A stretch of 64,000 nt of DNA, taken from contig JAGXSZ010000013.1 in the NCBI GenBank assembly GCA_018333515.1, positions 1-64,000 of the forward strand, in the 5' to 3' direction. How positions within the stretch are numbered: position 1 is the first letter of the stretch; each line of letters opens with the position of its first letter. The position numbers were made by a program, and so were the translations under genes. The notes below the pieces were generated by a model, which saw only the letters and a list, made by a program, of their open reading frames with translations, did not search any database and was not told where the DNA came from. The stretch comes from Actinomycetota bacterium (lineage in GTDB: Bacteria; Actinomycetota; Aquicultoria; Aquicultorales; Aquicultoraceae). Shown here piece by piece: positions 8,853-15,409 of this stretch.

Positions 8853-9388
8853 GCGTAGGAATTGCTTACGCTTATACCCATCCTCTTACGACACCATGGG
8901 GAAATACTTTCCAAACCTGCACATTCCAGATGCAGAATACATACGGAGCCACGACCAAGACGCAATTCGCGAGCGCGATATCCCATTGGAATGCCCAATT
9001 GACCAAGGGGTTTTTATATAAAAGCTCCAGCGATACAGCGGAAACCTATCCGTATCAGAATGGGATAAAAACCGTAACGAAGTACAGCTACGGCATGAAT
9101 GGGATCGTAGCAGAGTGTGTCGCTTTTTATCATTCCGCTTATGGATATGTCATAGAAACTGATATTTACACCAATAGCTCTTATCCCTTTGCTAATTCTA
9201 AAATGGCGGGATACTATGATGTCCAAAGCGTCCCAACTCATGAATTAGGGCACGCGTTACGAGTGGGCCATTCTACGGTAAGCTCTGATACGATGTATAC
9301 CGTACTGGTCAATAGCGATTATGCCAGAACCGTGACCGCCGCTGACAGGGATGCTGCTAGAGCTTCAACGGCAAGATGGTTTAATTAG
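8825..9388 (+). CDS. Truncated metzincin-type (matrixin-like) zinc metalloprotease
   Basis: 187 residues from a TTG at 8825; the frame is open from 8762 but offers no earlier start. It carries the complete metzincin zinc motif HELGHALRVGH followed by an SSDTMYT Met-turn. The upstream part (QFASAISHWNAQLTKGF, IVAECVAFY) is like matrixin/M10-type extracellular peptidases. No signal peptide or propeptide is visible, although these are secreted enzymes, and no good ribosome-binding site precedes the TTG. The 5' end was probably lost when it was joined to the IS66 fragment. Base composition is more AT-rich than in neighbours. Confidence 0.65.
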   Translation: MQIPAQEVLGVGIAYAYTHPLTTPWGNTFQTCTFQMQNTYGATTKTQFASAISHWNAQLTKGFLYKSSSDTAETYPYQNGIKTVTKYSYGMNGIVAECVAFYHSAYGYVIETDIYTNSSYPFANSKMAGYYDVQSVPTHELGHALRVGHSTVSSDTMYTVLVNSDYARTVTAADRDAARASTARWFN

Positions 9389-9497
9389 CATAATAAGTGA
9401 TGGAAGGAGGCCGAACTTCGACAGTTAGTAGACAAACGCCGCCCCAAGCAGGGCGTTATCCAGCAAGGATAGAAAGCGGTTAAAATGCGTGTAGTGC

Positions 9498-9653
9498 CTA
9501 CGGGGTTATCTCGTAGAACTTCGGCGGCTCTTTGATCTTCAGAGCGGTAAATATCTCCCGCTGGGCCGGCGTGGTCTCGGTTCGCTGCAGAACTTTACCC
9601 GCAGGGCCGGAAAACTCGCCAAGGAGAGGGATATGAAAAGCCCCAAAAGATTA
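9498..9653 (-). pseudogene. C-terminal remnant of a DDE-type transposase (tentative)
   Basis: On the minus strand a 50-codon frame ends at 9498, and its last residues read VLQRTETTPAQREIFTALK followed by IKEPPKFYEITP. This tail style occurs in large DDE transposases, but I recognise it only loosely and cannot name the IS family. The frame is closed upstream by TAA, so any gene is reduced to its end. The rest of 9389-9738 contains nothing else I recognise. Confidence 0.35.
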
Positions 9654-9738
9654 AGGGACGTTTTTGCGCTAACGTGTTTTCTAACGTGTGATGGTAGAAT
9701 ATGGCGAGCCCGAAGAATCCAAGCTACATCCATTACTA

Positions 9739-10992
9739 TTATTGACGCGGCATCCACCTGATTTTCCAGCGACCGTCTTCGCGCACGCAGCCCCATCTTT
9801 CATCGGTGCCGGTGACAATGTTTCCGTTGACATCGGATTTGAAGCTGACCTCGACTTCGGCGATATCTTTGCTTAGCAGTAAAACAGAGCCGACCTCAAA
9901 GCTCAGCAACGTTTCTTTAGAGTCCTTCATCTCCGCCAGGTAGCTTGCACGCGGCGGCGCTCCGGTGTTTCGCCCGTACATAGCGTACACCTCTTGCCAG
10001 TCTTTGCGCCGACTTGCGCTCAAATAATCCTCCATAATATCGCCCGGCGCATTCCCGGCTTTGTCATAGACGAGATTTGAGATTATCTTCTTGATCTCAC
10101 GCTTAAGCTCTTTTGGTGCAAGGTAGTGCCATTGTCGGCTAAATATATCGGGCCGGACTATTTCTTTACCGCCGCTTGAATAAAGCACAACGCGTATGGT
10201 CGGGCCGGATGGGTAGTTGAACCAAATCCCATATTGTTCTTCTCCGGGGCCGGGCCCCGGCTTGAATCCTTTACGCGCTTGCGCTTTCTCAATAAGCCGA
10301 CATATCTTCGCAATCGACTCCGCGTCGACAACGCTAGCAATAGACCGCCAACCTTCTCTTTCCGTCCAGGGCCCTGCGATTGTGATCGTTTCGATATCGG
10401 TGAAGCGCAGCGCTTCGGGTTCGAGGCCGACGGGGTGAAAGTGATACCTGTCTCTTAAAGAAACGACTCCGGGCATTAAGTGCTCGATTGCTAGAAAAGC
10501 GCCGCGGATTTCGCCTGTGCCGTCGTAAAAGAAATGCGCATGGATTTCGCCCTTGCTTTCTTGAGCGTATTCTTCGAGCCGGTAGGTGAGCTTAGCCACG
10601 AGTCTGTCGAGATGCTCGATCATATCGAGCCCGATCTCTTTCGACGCGTCGTTATGAACTTTCATAAAGTAGTCGTCCGCACTGTCGGGCATATTCTCCC
10701 TGCCGGCAATGAGCCCGGGCTCACCGATGGGATGCAGGTCGTATTCGTCTAACAGTTGCCTTGCCCGGGCATCGGCTTTTGCTCTGTGCTCTTGAGCGAG
10801 CCGCCCATTCTCCCACTCGCGCTCTTTGTCGAGATCGGCTTGCGATTGAGCGGTCGGAGGCGTTTGTGCTTCGCGCACTTCGTCTTTAACGGTGCGAGAG
10901 CATGATACGAATATCAGCATGAACGACAAACAGACAAAAACGATTACAAGAAGAGATCGAACCCGCTTTTGCTTATCGCTTAGCAAAACCAT
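9739..10992 (-). CDS. Lipoprotein with C-terminal NTF2-like domain, function unknown
   Basis: 417 residues. The N-terminus has positive charges, then a hydrophobic stretch LLVIVFVCLSFMLIFVSC ending in a lipobox-like Cys. A charged linker follows (QADLDKEREWENGRLAQEHRAKADAR). The last 110 residues (DYLSASRRKDWQEVYAMYG ... RWGCVREDGRWKIRWM) look like an NTF2/SnoaL-type fold of the kind found at the end of secreted lipoproteins. No catalytic motif is seen in the middle. It is the only apparently intact gene between the fragments of the 8.5-11.9 kb zone. Confidence 0.7.
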   Translation of the reverse strand: MVLLSDKQKRVRSLLVIVFVCLSFMLIFVSCSRTVKDEVREAQTPPTAQSQADLDKEREWENGRLAQEHRAKADARARQLLDEYDLHPIGEPGLIAGRENMPDSADDYFMKVHNDASKEIGLDMIEHLDRLVAKLTYRLEEYAQESKGEIHAHFFYDGTGEIRGAFLAIEHLMPGVVSLRDRYHFHPVGLEPEALRFTDIETITIAGPWTEREGWRSIASVVDAESIAKICRLIEKAQARKGFKPGPGPGEEQYGIWFNYPSGPTIRVVLYSSGGKEIVRPDIFSRQWHYLAPKELKREIKKIISNLVYDKAGNAPGDIMEDYLSASRRKDWQEVYAMYGRNTGAPPRASYLAEMKDSKETLLSFEVGSVLLLSKDIAEVEVSFKSDVNGNIVTGTDERWGCVREDGRWKIRWMPRQ

Positions 10993-11069
10993 CAGCCCCG
11001 TTACCCAATAACGTCACGATAATTCTATGGGCTAATGATAGCAAAGAAAAAGATAGTCGAACAGGTACT

Positions 11070-11459
11070 TTAGTCCAAGGGTATCATGTTCTTATACCAC
11101 AGCACTCTCCGACGAGGCCTATCGCTAATGGGCACCCAAGAAGGCGGGCTAACGGTGTGCGTCAACCCGCGTGCGGAGCGCAGCGGCTCGCTCTTTTCCT
11201 GCACGATCACCTGATTGCCGCCAAGGGCTAACGCGTTGATCTCAATACCACAGGTTTCTTCATCGGTCGCCTCGATGAGATCAAAATGCCTTTCAAGCCA
11301 GCGAACCGTGTCAGGCTGAAAGCTCTTACGAGCAAACAGCGCGACATTCTTGCCCACGATGTTGAATTTGGTATCGAGATGGATCACTCCGCGATGCGCA
11401 AATGAGATGGTTACGACCTCACGCGGGTTGCCCAATTCTGCCATCAAATACCAGACCAA
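11070..11459 (-). pseudogene. C-terminal fragment of an amidinotransferase/arginine-deiminase-type protein
   Basis: The piece reads VTISFAHRGVIHLDTKFNIV, then RWLERHFDLIEATDEET and INALALGGNQVIVQ. The GVIHLDTKFN segment carries the His of the pentein fold (dimethylarginine hydrolase, arginine deiminase and related enzymes). The N-terminal two thirds are absent, with stops a few codons upstream, and the tail after SARGLTHTV no longer resembles the family, so the end is also damaged. It directly abuts the IS66 remnant. Confidence 0.6.
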
Positions 11460-11690
11460 ATACTCTTACTCTCTGCCGGAGTTCCCTCCTTCTCTTCGTT
11501 GATTTTTTCAGCCAGCCATTGCTGCCCCGTGGGTGAGTGTTCGCGCACTTCTACCGGCAGCCATTGGTTTGACTTAAATAAAGGAGCATCCTTATCGGCT
11601 TTATGCTTGCGAAGCCGGTACCATAACCGATCTGCCTTCACATTATTGGCCGCGCACCATTCTTTAACGCTCTCGCCGCTGCCCTTGATA
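11444..11690 (-). pseudogene. IS66 accessory protein TnpA-like remnant
   Basis: The minus-strand frame contains GESVKEWCAANNVKADRLWY then RLRKHKADK and QWLPVEV. These are the hallmarks of the IS66 tnpA helix-turn-helix protein (SVxxWCxxN, YxLRK, WLPVEV). Upstream codons up to 11890 are only a chance extension across the antisense of tRNA-Arg. No tnpB and no tnpC body are present here. The tnpC-type N-terminus at 8.6 kb points the other way, consistent with rearranged IS66 debris. Confidence 0.6.
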
Positions 11691-11807
11691 TTGGGCGATC
11701 CGATTCTCCCTATTCTGCATCGCTGGAATAGAGTGCATGTAGAAGAATGGAGCGTGTGAACAGGTGTTTTACCACCGGTGGTTGTCAGTTTGGCTGTCAA
11801 AACGGGA

Positions 11808-11837
11808 AAATCCACCGATCGTAAGACCGATGGATTT
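11808..11837 (-). terminator. Hairpin downstream of tRNA-Arg(CCU)
   Basis: The 13-base arms 11808-11820 and 11825-11837 pair with G-U wobbles around a GTAA/TTAC loop. On the minus strand the stem ends in GGATTTT. It lies 24 bases after the tRNA 3' end, so it probably ends that transcript. Confidence 0.55.
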
Positions 11838-11860
11838 GTATATTCCCTGCTCGCCTGTTG

Positions 11861-11933
11861 TGCCCCCGGCATGAATCGAACATGCGACACCAGGTTTAGG
11901 AAACCTGTGCTCTATCCCCTGAGCTACGAGGGC
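11861..11933 (-). tRNA. tRNA-Arg(CCU)
   Basis: The minus strand reads GCCCTCGTAGCTCAGGGGAT and onwards. The acceptor stem GCCCTCG/CGGGGGC closes with one G-U, the anticodon stem CAGGT/ACCTG carries the loop TTCCTAA (anticodon CCU), the T-loop is TTCGATT, and the discriminator is A. The CCA end is not encoded. It marks the right border of the decayed accessory zone. Confidence 0.95.
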
Positions 11934-11967
11934 AAAAACTTTTTTTAACGTGATTTTGACATAATTG

Positions 11968-11996
11968 AGTATAGAAGCTCGCCCCCGACACGTCAA
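11968..11996 (-). promoter_or_regulatory. Promoter of tRNA-Arg(CCU)
   Basis: On the minus strand TTGACG (11991-11996) and TATACT (11968-11973) are separated by exactly 17 bases, placing transcription start about 28 bases before the tRNA. Confidence 0.75.
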
Positions 11997-12085
11997 GCAG
12001 CCTTGCGCGACGCGGCTGCTCATAGCGGCTCCAAGCACCCTGCGCCGGGTCGCTCTTTTATTGTGAAGTCTGTCTCAAGAGGTGT

Positions 12086-12114
12086 TTGACTTTGCCGTAA
12101 GGCTCCACTATCAT
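12086..12114 (+). promoter_or_regulatory. Promoter of the T-box operon
   Basis: TTGACT (12086-12091), 17 bases, TATCAT (12109-12114). Transcription would begin near 12121, about 25 bases before stem I of the T-box. It is divergent from the tRNA-Arg promoter. Confidence 0.75.
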
Positions 12115-12144
12115 ATACCACAATATACTCCAAATACAGATGCG

Positions 12145-12410
12145 TAGATGGGAAGAGTACGGTTAAATCACGGGGCAAGAGAGCCGGGTTGCTGGAAGCC
12201 GGTGCCTGGTTTAACACGGAAGGCCATCCCGGAGCAGTCGGGCTGAACACAACAGGCGCGAGCCGGTAAATAGGCCCGACCGGTGGCGACGTTAGAGCCG
12301 GGGTCGCATCAGACCCCTTGAGGTCGAAGCCGTAAGGCAGCGATAAAAATGGGTGGTACCGCGAGCAGATGATAACCTCTCGTCCCGTTGGGATGAGAGG
12401 GTTTTTTTAT
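12145..12410 (+). ncRNA. T-box leader, predicted alanine-specific (specifier GCC)
   Basis: Stem I contains GGAAGAGTAC at 12151-12160, the apical AGAGAGC (12177-12183, within GGGCAAGAGAGCCGG) and GCTGGAAGCCGG. On the 3' side GAAG-GCC-ATCCCGGAGC fits the usual specifier context, giving GCC (alanine) at 12223-12225 followed by the expected purine. The canonical T-box GGGTGGTACCGCG is at 12351-12363, with TGGT available to pair with uncharged tRNA ending ACCA. A terminator follows. Uncharged tRNA-Ala would stabilise the antiterminator and switch on the downstream aminotransferase, ligase and probably ytxH. Confidence 0.9.
12376..12408 (+). terminator. T-box-controlled intrinsic terminator
   Basis: CCTCTCGTCCC (12376-12386) pairs with GGGATGAGAGG (12390-12400) in 11 base pairs with one G-U, followed by a seven-T run. 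It is mutually exclusive with the T-box antiterminator just upstream. Confidence 0.9.
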
Positions 12411-12437
12411 ACAAAGACATGCCGATAAAGGAAAGAT

Positions 12438-13709
12438 ATGACGGAGTTTAGGTTTGACCAGTGGCTCGAACTCTACGCCACTCGAGTAAACAAGATGCGC
12501 TCATCGGAGGTTCGGGAGATGCTCGCGGTCGCCGCGCGCCCGGACGTCATCTCGTTCGGCGGCGGGATGCCGGACACCCGCGTCTTTCCGATGAATCAAA
12601 TCGTCGAGGCGACCCAGCGCGTGATGCTTCGTGAGGGCCACGCCGCCCTGCAGTATGGCTCGTCCGAGGGCCATGTGGGGCTGAGGCGCCATATCGCCGC
12701 CATCATGGGCGAAATCGACACCGGAATCGGCGTCGACGATATCATAATCACCGACGGCGCCCAGCAGGCGCTCGAGTTTATCGCCAAGATATTTATCAGC
12801 CGAGGCGACACTATAATCGTGGAGGCTCCGAGTTATGTCGGGGCGCTCCAGGCATTTATGAGCTACGAACCCGAGGTCGTCGGCATCCCGGTCGACGACT
12901 GCGGCATGCGGACCGACATCTTGGCGGTAGAGCTGGAGAGGCTGCGAAGGGAAGGGCGGCAGCCGAAATTCGTCTACGTCACACCCAACTTCCACAATCC
13001 CGCCGGGGTCACGCTTACCGGTGCGCGCCGGAGGCACATCCTGGAGCTTTCCGAGGAGTACGGCTTCGTGGTCGTCGAGGACGACCCGTATGGAAAAATC
13101 CGTTTTCGCGGGGAAGACGAGATAGCGATGCGGTCGCTGGATGAGCGCGTAATCTATGTCGGAACCTTCTCTAAGATATTCTCTCCGGGCATGCGCCTGG
13201 GATGGGTCGTGGCGCCCAGGGCTATCTTGGAAAAACTGATTTTCGCCAAACAGGCGGCAAATCTTTGCTCAAGCTCATTCTCGCAACACGTGACCGACGA
13301 GTACTTAAGCAGCTTTGACTGGCAGAAGAACATAGACGACCTGGTCGACCTGTACCGGGAACGCTGCGCTACCATGATCGGGGCGCTTGAGGAGTTCTTT
13401 CCCGAGGGCGCCACCTGGACGAAGCCCGACGGAGGGCTCTTTATCTGGGCGACGCTCCCCGAGGGGCTCGACTCGGGCGAACTGCTGGCCGAGTCGATTC
13501 GCGAGGCGAAAGTCGCGTATGTTCCGGGACGCGCTTTCTACGTAGGCGTTCAAAAAAACAGCAGCCTTCGCCTTAACTTCTCGTATTGCCCGTCCGAAAC
13601 GATCGAAGAGGGCATCAAGCGCCTCGGCGCGGTGGCGAAACAACAACTAGCCCTCTACAGGTCGCTCTTTAAGGGTTACTCGCCAGGCAAAGACAAGAAC
13701 AAGAAATAA
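12438..13709 (+). CDS. PLP-dependent aminotransferase (class I/II, LysN/ARO8-like)
   Basis: 423 residues of fold-type I. Visible are ISFGGGMPDTRVFP, LQYGSSEGHVGLRRHIA, the substrate-binding NPAGVTL, VVEDDPYGKIRF and the PLP-lysine region GTFSKIFSPGMRLGW. The C-terminal LRLNFSYC contains the carboxylate-binding Arg. This branch includes 2-aminoadipate, aromatic, alanine and branched-chain aminotransferases. It lacks the N-terminal GntR-type DNA-binding domain of MocR regulators. AAGGAAAG precedes the ATG. Control by a predicted alanine T-box suggests an alanine-forming transaminase, which is inference. Confidence 0.85.
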   Translation: MTEFRFDQWLELYATRVNKMRSSEVREMLAVAARPDVISFGGGMPDTRVFPMNQIVEATQRVMLREGHAALQYGSSEGHVGLRRHIAAIMGEIDTGIGVDDIIITDGAQQALEFIAKIFISRGDTIIVEAPSYVGALQAFMSYEPEVVGIPVDDCGMRTDILAVELERLRREGRQPKFVYVTPNFHNPAGVTLTGARRRHILELSEEYGFVVVEDDPYGKIRFRGEDEIAMRSLDERVIYVGTFSKIFSPGMRLGWVVAPRAILEKLIFAKQAANLCSSSFSQHVTDEYLSSFDWQKNIDDLVDLYRERCATMIGALEEFFPEGATWTKPDGGLFIWATLPEGLDSGELLAESIREAKVAYVPGRAFYVGVQKNSSLRLNFSYCPSETIEEGIKRLGAVAKQQLALYRSLFKGYSPGKDKNKK

Positions 13710-13766
13710 TGTTTGAGATTTGAGGTTTGTATCGGCGGGCACGCCGGGGGATTGGAGGAGGAGTCG

Positions 13767-14711
13767 GTGAACGAGAAGATAGCGGTTCTAATGGGAGGAC
13801 GCTCGCTCGAGCGCGATGTCTCGCTCAAGAGCGGACATCGGGTATACGAGGCGTTGCGGGAGAAGGGCTACGAGGTATTCAAGCTCGATGTCGATGAGAA
13901 TCTCGTTGAGAACCTCAAGCAGAACCCGGTCGATGTCGTCTATATCGCGCTCCACGGAAAGTACGGCGAAGACGGCACGGTCCAGGAACTCCTCGAGATA
14001 ATGGGAATTCCATACACGGGCCCGGGTGTCTATTCGAGCCATGTCGGGTTCGACAAGTCGCTCGCTAAAGAGATATTTTTGCGAAAAGATATCCCCACCC
14101 CGGACTTCTTTACCCTGAGCGCGGGTAGTTTTCGCGAGATGGGGGCCGCGGGCGCCCTCGACGATGTAGTGGCCAAGCTAGGGCTCCCCATCGTCGTAAA
14201 GCCGGCCGGCCAGGGGTCCGCGCTCGGTATTAAAATCGCCCACTCCGTCGAGGAACTGCCGGGCGCGCTCATCGGCGCGCTCAGCTATGACGACAAGGTC
14301 GTCCTCGAGAAATATATCAAGGGAACCGAAGTGAGCGTCAGTGTGCTCGGTGAGGAAAATCCGGAAGCGTTGCCGGTGGTCGAGATAAGCACGAAAAAAG
14401 AGTTCTTCGATTTCGAGTCGATGTATACGATGGGCGACACCGAGTATTTCATACCGGCGCGCCTGCCCGAGGATGTCTTGAAAAAGGTTCAGGATATCGC
14501 GATTCGCGCCCATACCGTGCTCGATTGTCGGGATGTGACGAGAATCGATATCATGGTCGACGGGGACGGCAACCCGTATGTCCTTGAGCTAAACACCAGC
14601 CCCGGCATGACCGAGACGAGTCTCTTGCCGATGTCGGCCGCGGCCAAGGGAATCGACTTTAGCGACCTCGTCGAGATGCTCGTCGAGTTCGTCCTGGCGC
14701 GCAAGCGCTAG
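13767..14711 (+). CDS. D-Ala--D-Ala ligase paralogue with altered active-site positions (copy 2)
   Basis: 314 residues, clearly homologous to the ligase at 4050 (MGGRSLERDVSLKSG, ALHGKYGEDGTVQELLEIMG, ELNTSPGMTETSLLP). Two substrate-site regions differ. The omega loop reads FFDFESMYTMG, with Met in place of the Lys that precedes the specificity Tyr. The glycine-serine loop reads KPAGQGSALGI, with Ala where Ddl enzymes have Ser or Thr. It might still make D-Ala-D-Ala or accept another second substrate. The start is GTG at 13767 behind GGAGGAGGAG. It lies 57 bases after the T-box-controlled aminotransferase. Confidence 0.85.
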   Translation: MNEKIAVLMGGRSLERDVSLKSGHRVYEALREKGYEVFKLDVDENLVENLKQNPVDVVYIALHGKYGEDGTVQELLEIMGIPYTGPGVYSSHVGFDKSLAKEIFLRKDIPTPDFFTLSAGSFREMGAAGALDDVVAKLGLPIVVKPAGQGSALGIKIAHSVEELPGALIGALSYDDKVVLEKYIKGTEVSVSVLGEENPEALPVVEISTKKEFFDFESMYTMGDTEYFIPARLPEDVLKKVQDIAIRAHTVLDCRDVTRIDIMVDGDGNPYVLELNTSPGMTETSLLPMSAAAKGIDFSDLVEMLVEFVLARKR

Positions 14712-14807
14712 TTTCAAGGAAGCCGCAATAGGGTATTATAATCCGCACGAACGGTGCGGGGGTTTGATAAGAGAAGCTCAAGTATGTCTAAAAAGGAGAA
14801 CGGTAGA

Positions 14808-15227
14808 ATGGGTAGATTTTTAACGCTTGTCATAGGCGGTATCGCCGGGGCGATAGGCGGCTTGCTGTTTGCGCCGCGTACCGGCAAAGAGACACGGGAG
14901 CAGATAAAGTCGAAAATCGATGAGACGATGGAAGGCGGTCTTGAGAAATACGGCGAGCAGTCGGGGAAGCTCCTCGAAATGGCTTCCGAGCGCGGCCAGG
15001 TACTTCGCGTCAAAATCGAAGAGGCCAGAGAGCAGATGGTCGGCGGCGTCGACAGTGTAGCCGACAAGGTCCGGGCGAAGATGGGCGCGGAGGCCGAGAA
15101 AGCCGAAGAAGTCGTCGAGGAGAAAGTCGAGGCGGCGAAGGAAGAGGTCGAAGCGGTCGAGCCGGCCGAAACTCCCGAAGCGGGGGCCGAGGAGGCGCAA
15201 CCCGCGGGGGCCGAGAAAGAAAAATAG
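14808..15227 (+). CDS. YtxH-like protein with acidic tail (copy 2)
   Basis: 139 residues from the ATG at 14808, chosen because AAGGAG at 14792-14797 is well placed; the ATG at 14784 is an alternative. The hydrophobic segment FLTLVIGGIAGAIGGLLFAP is followed by RTGKETREQIKSKIDE, the usual YtxH signature. A low-complexity Ala/Glu/Val-rich coiled tail follows (EKAEEVVEEKVEAAKEEVEA). A TATAAT at 14737-14742 without a good -35 may give it its own transcript. The small hairpin CCGCAC/GTGCGG follows that box. Confidence 0.8.
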   Translation: MGRFLTLVIGGIAGAIGGLLFAPRTGKETREQIKSKIDETMEGGLEKYGEQSGKLLEMASERGQVLRVKIEEAREQMVGGVDSVADKVRAKMGAEAEKAEEVVEEKVEAAKEEVEAVEPAETPEAGAEEAQPAGAEKEK

Positions 15228-15277
15228 AAAGCCCTTTTCTTGGGTACAAGCCCGATTGAGGTCAGACCAAGCATTTA

Positions 15278-15314
15278 AACGCAGGGGATTTTTTTCCCTT
15301 GCGTTTTGTTTTTT
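15278..15314 (+). terminator. Intrinsic terminator after the aminotransferase-ligase-ytxH group
   Basis: AACGCAGGGG (15278-15287) pairs with CCCTTGCGTT (15296-15305) around a T-rich loop, followed by TTGTTTTTT. Confidence 0.8.
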
Positions 15315-15350
15315 CGCGACGGCAACCGCTCTGACCTCCTGCGCTCGTGC

Positions 15351-15378
15351 TTGCAGTTGTTCGCGGATCGTCTAGAAT
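15351..15378 (+). promoter_or_regulatory. Candidate promoter for the metallophosphoesterase
   Basis: TTGCAG (15351-15356), 16 bases, TAGAAT (15373-15378), about 30 bases before the ATG at 15410. Confidence 0.5.
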
Positions 15379-15409
15379 TATAAGGACAGGCAAGGCTAAC
15401 GGTGGTTGC

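Noticed and set aside
11769-12038. Minus-strand ORF VAQGIEHRFPKPGVACSI
   Set aside because: Antisense-type or same-strand translation of tRNA-Arg(CCU) and flanks.
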